Below are positions 31,768 through 33,874 of a stretch of DNA of 33,874 nucleotides, piece after piece; within the stretch, counting starts at the first letter, position 1, and every line of letters starts with the position of its first letter. The notes under the pieces were generated by a model that saw only the letters and a list, made by a program, of their open reading frames with translations, was not told the DNA's origin and did not search any database. The DNA lies in assembly GCA_029212505.1 (NCBI GenBank), contig JARGOS010000015.1, positions 1-33,874 on the forward strand. Reading direction: 5' to 3'. The position numbers and the translations under genes are program-made. Source of the stretch: Legionellaceae bacterium. Its GTDB lineage: Bacteria; Pseudomonadota; Gammaproteobacteria; Legionellales; Legionellaceae.

Positions 31768-32100
31768 GCTTCTCTCGTACCTCGAGACTCCTCATTGACA
31801 CCCTAAATCCTACAGGTTAAGTGTTACTAAGAGCAAAGCCTTAATCTCCCAATAAATATTGGTCAAATAGCAACAAAGATGAGGTATGAGACAACAAACG
31901 AATTGCGAAGGATAATCATAGTGATGTTAAACAGGTAAGACCAACGCTTGAAAAACCTGACGAGAACTAAGGCGAACTATTATGCCGTACAACAGATAAG
32001 GAACAAGCGTGCGAATTTCATCAGGGCACGGGAGGCGTCAAACCCAATTATTAAATTGGAATTAGGCCTTACCAGATGCCGAATATAAGACCGCAATCTA
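31768..32100 (+). other. non-coding, hairpin-rich tail behind the IS110 fragment
   Basis: No long frame is present. Several inverted pairs are visible: CCAATA/TATTGG at 31849-31862, ACGCTTG (31944-31950) with CAAGCGT (32004-32010), and CCAATT/AATTGG at 32044-32059. Elements of the IS110 family carry a structured guide RNA (bridge RNA) in a non-coding end of similar size, next to the transposase. This block may be the relic of such an end; the assignment is an inference from position and structure. Confidence 0.4.
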
Positions 32101-32403
32101 ACCCTTTTTAACAAAAACTATTAAAAAATCCTTTACAATACCGGTCGCGTCCATATAAGTTCCATGGATAAACTCCTTGGTGATGGGAAGATAGTAGAGT
32201 ACGCCATCATCTTTTTTAAACGCGTTATTTGCCGCTGACAATGCTACTTCTTGCTGCGCGTACACGGTATTTCGACTGCAGTTATAACGACGTGAAATGT
32301 CGACAATCGTGTTCTCTTTTTGAATGGCTTCCAGCGCAATTGCCTTTTTTATTGGTAATGGAATACGTGTGAGGTGGTTCTTTTTGTGAGCAGTTATCAT
32401 CAT
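32098..32403 (-). pseudogene. transposase N-terminal part (HTH), truncated
   Basis: A 101-aa product begins with a helix-turn-helix region, IQKENTIVDISRRYNCSRNTVYAQQ (about 28-52), and continues AFKKDDGVLYYLPITKEFIH, as in the N-terminus of DDE transposases that go with the C-terminal piece at 30712-31410. After EFIH (near 32165) the sequence GTYMDATGIVKDFLIVFVKKG looks foreign, so the true gene end is about there and the rest is read-through into the inserted element. ATG 32403 or 32400 is the start. Confidence 0.65.
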
Positions 32404-32468
32404 GATCCTTGTGAAGTTTTGACGACAACATTTGTATCATAGATCAATTTATTGGTCGATAACTGCTC
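32388..32468. repeat. inverted 11-bp pair around the transposase start
   Basis: GAGCAGTTATC at 32388-32398 pairs exactly with GATAACTGCTC at 32458-32468, 59 bases apart. In the minus-strand transcript it would fold the leader onto the first codons of the transposase, a layout that could reduce translation from read-through transcripts. Confidence 0.5.
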
Positions 32469-32495
32469 TCAAAAATGACTACTAAAAACAAGGTG

Positions 32496-32518
32496 AGTGT
32501 TCAGTTGATTTGAACCAT
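32496..32518 (-). repeat. right terminal inverted repeat of the outer IS
   Basis: The reverse complement reads ATGGTTCAAAT, five bases, then GAACACT, matching the blocks at 30598-30630. Confidence 0.6.
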
Positions 32519-32541
32519 CCCAAAAAATCGCTATTTGTGAC

Positions 32542-32565
32542 TTAATAGACACCGGTGTTTATTAA
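32542..32565. repeat. 24-bp palindrome between the IS and the antitoxin gene
   Basis: Arms 32542-32553 and 32554-32565 pair fully with one G-U in RNA; the core ACACCGGTGT is a perfect palindrome. It lies 17 bases beyond the antitoxin stop. It could be a weak terminator of the toxin-antitoxin transcript or an operator. Confidence 0.5.
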
Positions 32566-32581
32566 TCGATTTAGGAGACAT

Positions 32582-32881
32582 CTAATGCATGATATAACCA
32601 ATACCATGATCATAGGCTAACCTTAAAAGCTTTAAATTTGCACCTCTTGGATGCACTGCTCCTCTTTCCCATTTCTGGTAGGTAGAAGGTGTAACATTTA
32701 ATATTTTAGCCATAACAGATTGACTGAGTTTTTCCTTGGATCGCATCGCCTTAATGTCAGACGGTTCAAGATCAACAACTTCACTCAAGCCTAATTCTTC
32801 AATTTCTTTGATAGTAATCTGACTCAAACCAAGGTTATGAGCCGTTTCGAGCATTGCATCAATGATATTATTCTTAGTCAT
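32582..32881 (-). CDS. HTH antitoxin of a type II toxin-antitoxin pair
   Basis: A 99-aa protein with a C-terminal XRE-like helix-turn-helix: IKAMRSKEKLSQSVMAKILN and VTPSTYQKWERGAVHPRGANLKLLRL (about 43-90). The N-terminal half should neutralise the toxin. The ATG at 32881 overlaps the toxin end by eight bases. Toxin-first order and an HTH antitoxin are usual for HigBA-type and related RelE pairs. It should also repress its own promoter at 33271-33299. Confidence 0.85.
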   Translation of the reverse strand: MTKNNIIDAMLETAHNLGLSQITIKEIEELGLSEVVDLEPSDIKAMRSKEKLSQSVMAKILNVTPSTYQKWERGAVHPRGANLKLLRLAYDHGIGYIMH

Positions 32882-33245
32882 TACTCACCTCAATCAAGCT
32901 ACCTTTTTGAATTAAAATCCTGAGATCTTCATCTGAATAAGCAAATAATTCTTTCGCTAATATCTTAATTGCTTTTTCTTCATTCGTAGCGATATTGCTT
33001 TTCGCGTTCTTTTCAAATCCGTAAACAAAAAAGCAATTTTTTCCGCTTTTGAATGCCACGATTGATCTCACACTACCACTCTTGCCTCTTCCTTTATTAG
33101 CAATGCGTTTTTTGATAACGCCACCACCATAATTGGCTTCATAGTTATCCGCCGCTATTTCTTGAGCTGCACATAACAATGATTCATCACTCACTTTATT
33201 TTTACCGGCCCATTTTGCAAATACTTTCGTTTTTATTGTTCTCAT
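32874..33245 (-). CDS. RelE/HigB-like toxin
   Basis: A predicted ribosome-dependent mRNA interferase of the PF06296-like RelE group. The family motifs IAADNYEANYGGGVIKKRIA, KGRGKSGSVRSIVAFKSG and CFFVYGFEKNAKSNI are all present. I chose ATG 33245 (MRTIKTKVFAKWAGK, 123 aa), behind AAGG; an upstream start at 33305 would extend through the promoter. The gene looks intact. It stands beside mobile-element debris, a usual place for such modules. Confidence 0.88.
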   Translation of the reverse strand: MRTIKTKVFAKWAGKNKVSDESLLCAAQEIAADNYEANYGGGVIKKRIANKGRGKSGSVRSIVAFKSGKNCFFVYGFEKNAKSNIATNEEKAIKILAKELFAYSDEDLRILIQKGSLIEVSND

Positions 33246-33270
33246 AAACAGCCTTGCCGTAGTTGATTTT

Positions 33271-33299
33271 ACTATAGCAAAAATTATCATAGATAACAA
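33271..33299 (-). promoter_or_regulatory. promoter of the toxin-antitoxin pair
   Basis: On the minus strand TTGTTA (33299-33294) and TATAGT (33276-33271) are 17 bases apart, a good sigma-70 pair, 25 bases upstream of the toxin ATG. Confidence 0.6.
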
Positions 33300-33311
33300 G
33301 TTCATCAGATT

Positions 33312-33822
33312 TCATTTTTTTAAATCGTCATCGTGGTTCAAAAAACGAGGGTTTGGATGGGCTAGGTTTTCAATCAACAAAATGTCAAATTTAGGAGTGT
33401 CTTTCGCTGTTATCTAAGGTGAAACCTGACCTGTGAACTCCACTTCTGACTGCCTGGATTTCAGTAGCCATCTTCACTATTTAAATTTCATTCAGAAGCG
33501 GTCTTCACCAATGGGGTGGTGGTGTGCTGTGGAGGATGAAATAAACCAGCTAAATATGGGGCTAACTGTTGTCGTTTTTGGTGGCGCCATTAAGGTGATG
33601 ATTCACAGGAGCGACTTATCATTAAAAAAAACATCAAAACACATCTCAGTAAAATTAAACTTCAATAATTCAGCATAATAAATATTTTTTAAGCCGATAT
33701 TTGTTCTTAGACTTGTCTTAACTACGCCTCAAAAATGCTGTTCATTGCATTTGAAGTTTTTTGCGACATAACCGATTATAGTGAACTCGAAGCAGCACTA
33801 CTCACTGCCGATGGCTCCTCGA
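33312..33822. other. decayed intergenic stretch, no gene supported
   Basis: About 500 bases without a convincing gene. An 81-codon plus-strand frame at 33433-33678 has no recognisable domain and no good ribosome site. On the minus strand, a 34-codon open stretch ending at 33312 (reading DILLIENLAHPNPRFLNHDD and then DLKK) has the composition of a real protein end, but a TAG stands directly before it. Between 33680 and 33822 I see nothing. The stretch is probably the remains of earlier insertions. Confidence 0.4.
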
Positions 33823-33874
33823 GTTGCCTCATAAAAAATGTTACCGAAAGTAGGAAATTTTAGATTCGTTGCCT
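33823..33874 (+). repeat. IS-tip-like repeat at the right window edge
   Basis: GTTGCCTCA (33823-33831), AATGTTACCGAA (33837-33848) and GTTGCCT (33868-33874, cut by the window end) repeat the three blocks of the left edge in inverted orientation. The spacing between the last two blocks is longer here (19 versus 10 bases), so the two edges may be the opposite ends of one IS type. Confidence 0.55.

Larger units (their letters stand above)
30598..32518. mobile_element. degraded nested insertion sequence
   Basis: The outer limits are inverted copies of ATGGTTCAAAT (30598-30608 and 32508-32518), each with an inner inverted GAACACT. Inside, a minus-strand transposase survives as an N-terminal piece (32403 down) and a C-terminal piece (31410 to 30712). 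Between the pieces lies plus-strand DNA of IS110 type. So an IS110-family element seems to have entered the transposase gene of another IS and both have decayed. AATCGC occurs at 30589-30594 and 32526-32531 near both ends and could be a target duplication, though its spacing from the two ends differs. Neither transposase is functional. Confidence 0.7.

Noticed and set aside
32098-32165. C-terminal residues after EFIH as part of the native transposase
   Set aside because: They do not continue the family sequence and lie where the inserted IS110-type DNA ends, so they are read-through.
33433-33678. 81-codon plus-strand frame near the right edge
   Set aside because: No Shine-Dalgarno, no known domain, mixed composition, and situated in decayed DNA between a toxin-antitoxin pair and an IS tip.

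Overview
This window looks like a piece of a gammaproteobacterial chromosome with moderate-to-low G+C. Gene order supports this: mnmG-rsmG-parA-parB upstream of atpIBEFHAGDC, rppH-ptsP-lgt-thyA, and yraN-diaA-dolP are all arrangements known from that class. An RnfB-like ferredoxin directly behind metG, IS110-type debris and lineage-specific multi-membrane proteins suggest a Legionellales/Coxiellaceae-like, possibly host-associated bacterium. That assignment is an inference; no rRNA or other decisive marker is present.

Layout. (1) 1-241: the tip of an insertion-sequence-like repeat, an AT-rich stretch with DnaA-box-like 9-mers, and the terminator of the ATP synthase operon. (2) 242-7137, minus strand: the complete F1Fo ATP synthase operon atpI-B-E-F-H-A-G-D-C with a good promoter at 7163-7191. 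(3) 7225-9006: a SLC13-type permease with two central RCK_C-like domains. (4) 9218-9463: a doubtful small basic ORF, then a strong bidirectional terminator. (5) 9588-15964, minus strand: a tight operon mnmG-rsmG-parA-parB-yraN-diaA-dolP-dolP-like, with stop/start overlaps at most junctions. It joins tRNA modification, 16S methylation, chromosome partition, replication timing and outer-membrane lipoproteins. (6) 16013-18850: two divergent genes of unknown function encoding membrane proteins, probably lineage-specific. (7) 18906-20747: an AAA/DUF4143 ATPase and ubiX, which carries a near-consensus parS-like site. (8) 20843-23120, plus strand: a short-form metG and an rnfB-like ferredoxin. (9) 23146-26009, minus strand: ansA, a GtrA-like protein and glmU. 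(10) 26167-30589, plus strand: rppH-ptsP-lgt-thyA.

(11) 30598-32518, immediately after thyA: a degraded nested mobile element. An outer IS with recognisable terminal inverted repeats carries a transposase gene split into N- and C-terminal parts, the latter also broken by an in-frame TAG. Between the parts sits a 5'-truncated IS110-family transposase followed by about 330 bp of non-coding, hairpin-rich DNA that may be a relic of an IS110-type structured RNA. (12) 32582-33245: a toxin-first RelE/HigB-like toxin and HTH antitoxin pair with its own promoter. (13) 33306-33822: mostly decayed non-coding DNA, ending in a second IS tip related to that at position 7-52. The window is therefore bounded on both sides by ends of what seems to be one IS family, as expected of an assembly contig broken at a repeat.

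Most of the window is well-ordered housekeeping DNA. The parts that deserve a second look are the nested IS with its structured tail, the unknown membrane-protein pair at 16-19 kb, the replication/partition/envelope operon with a nearby parS-like site and DnaA boxes, and the short metG with its orphan RnfB-like ferredoxin.
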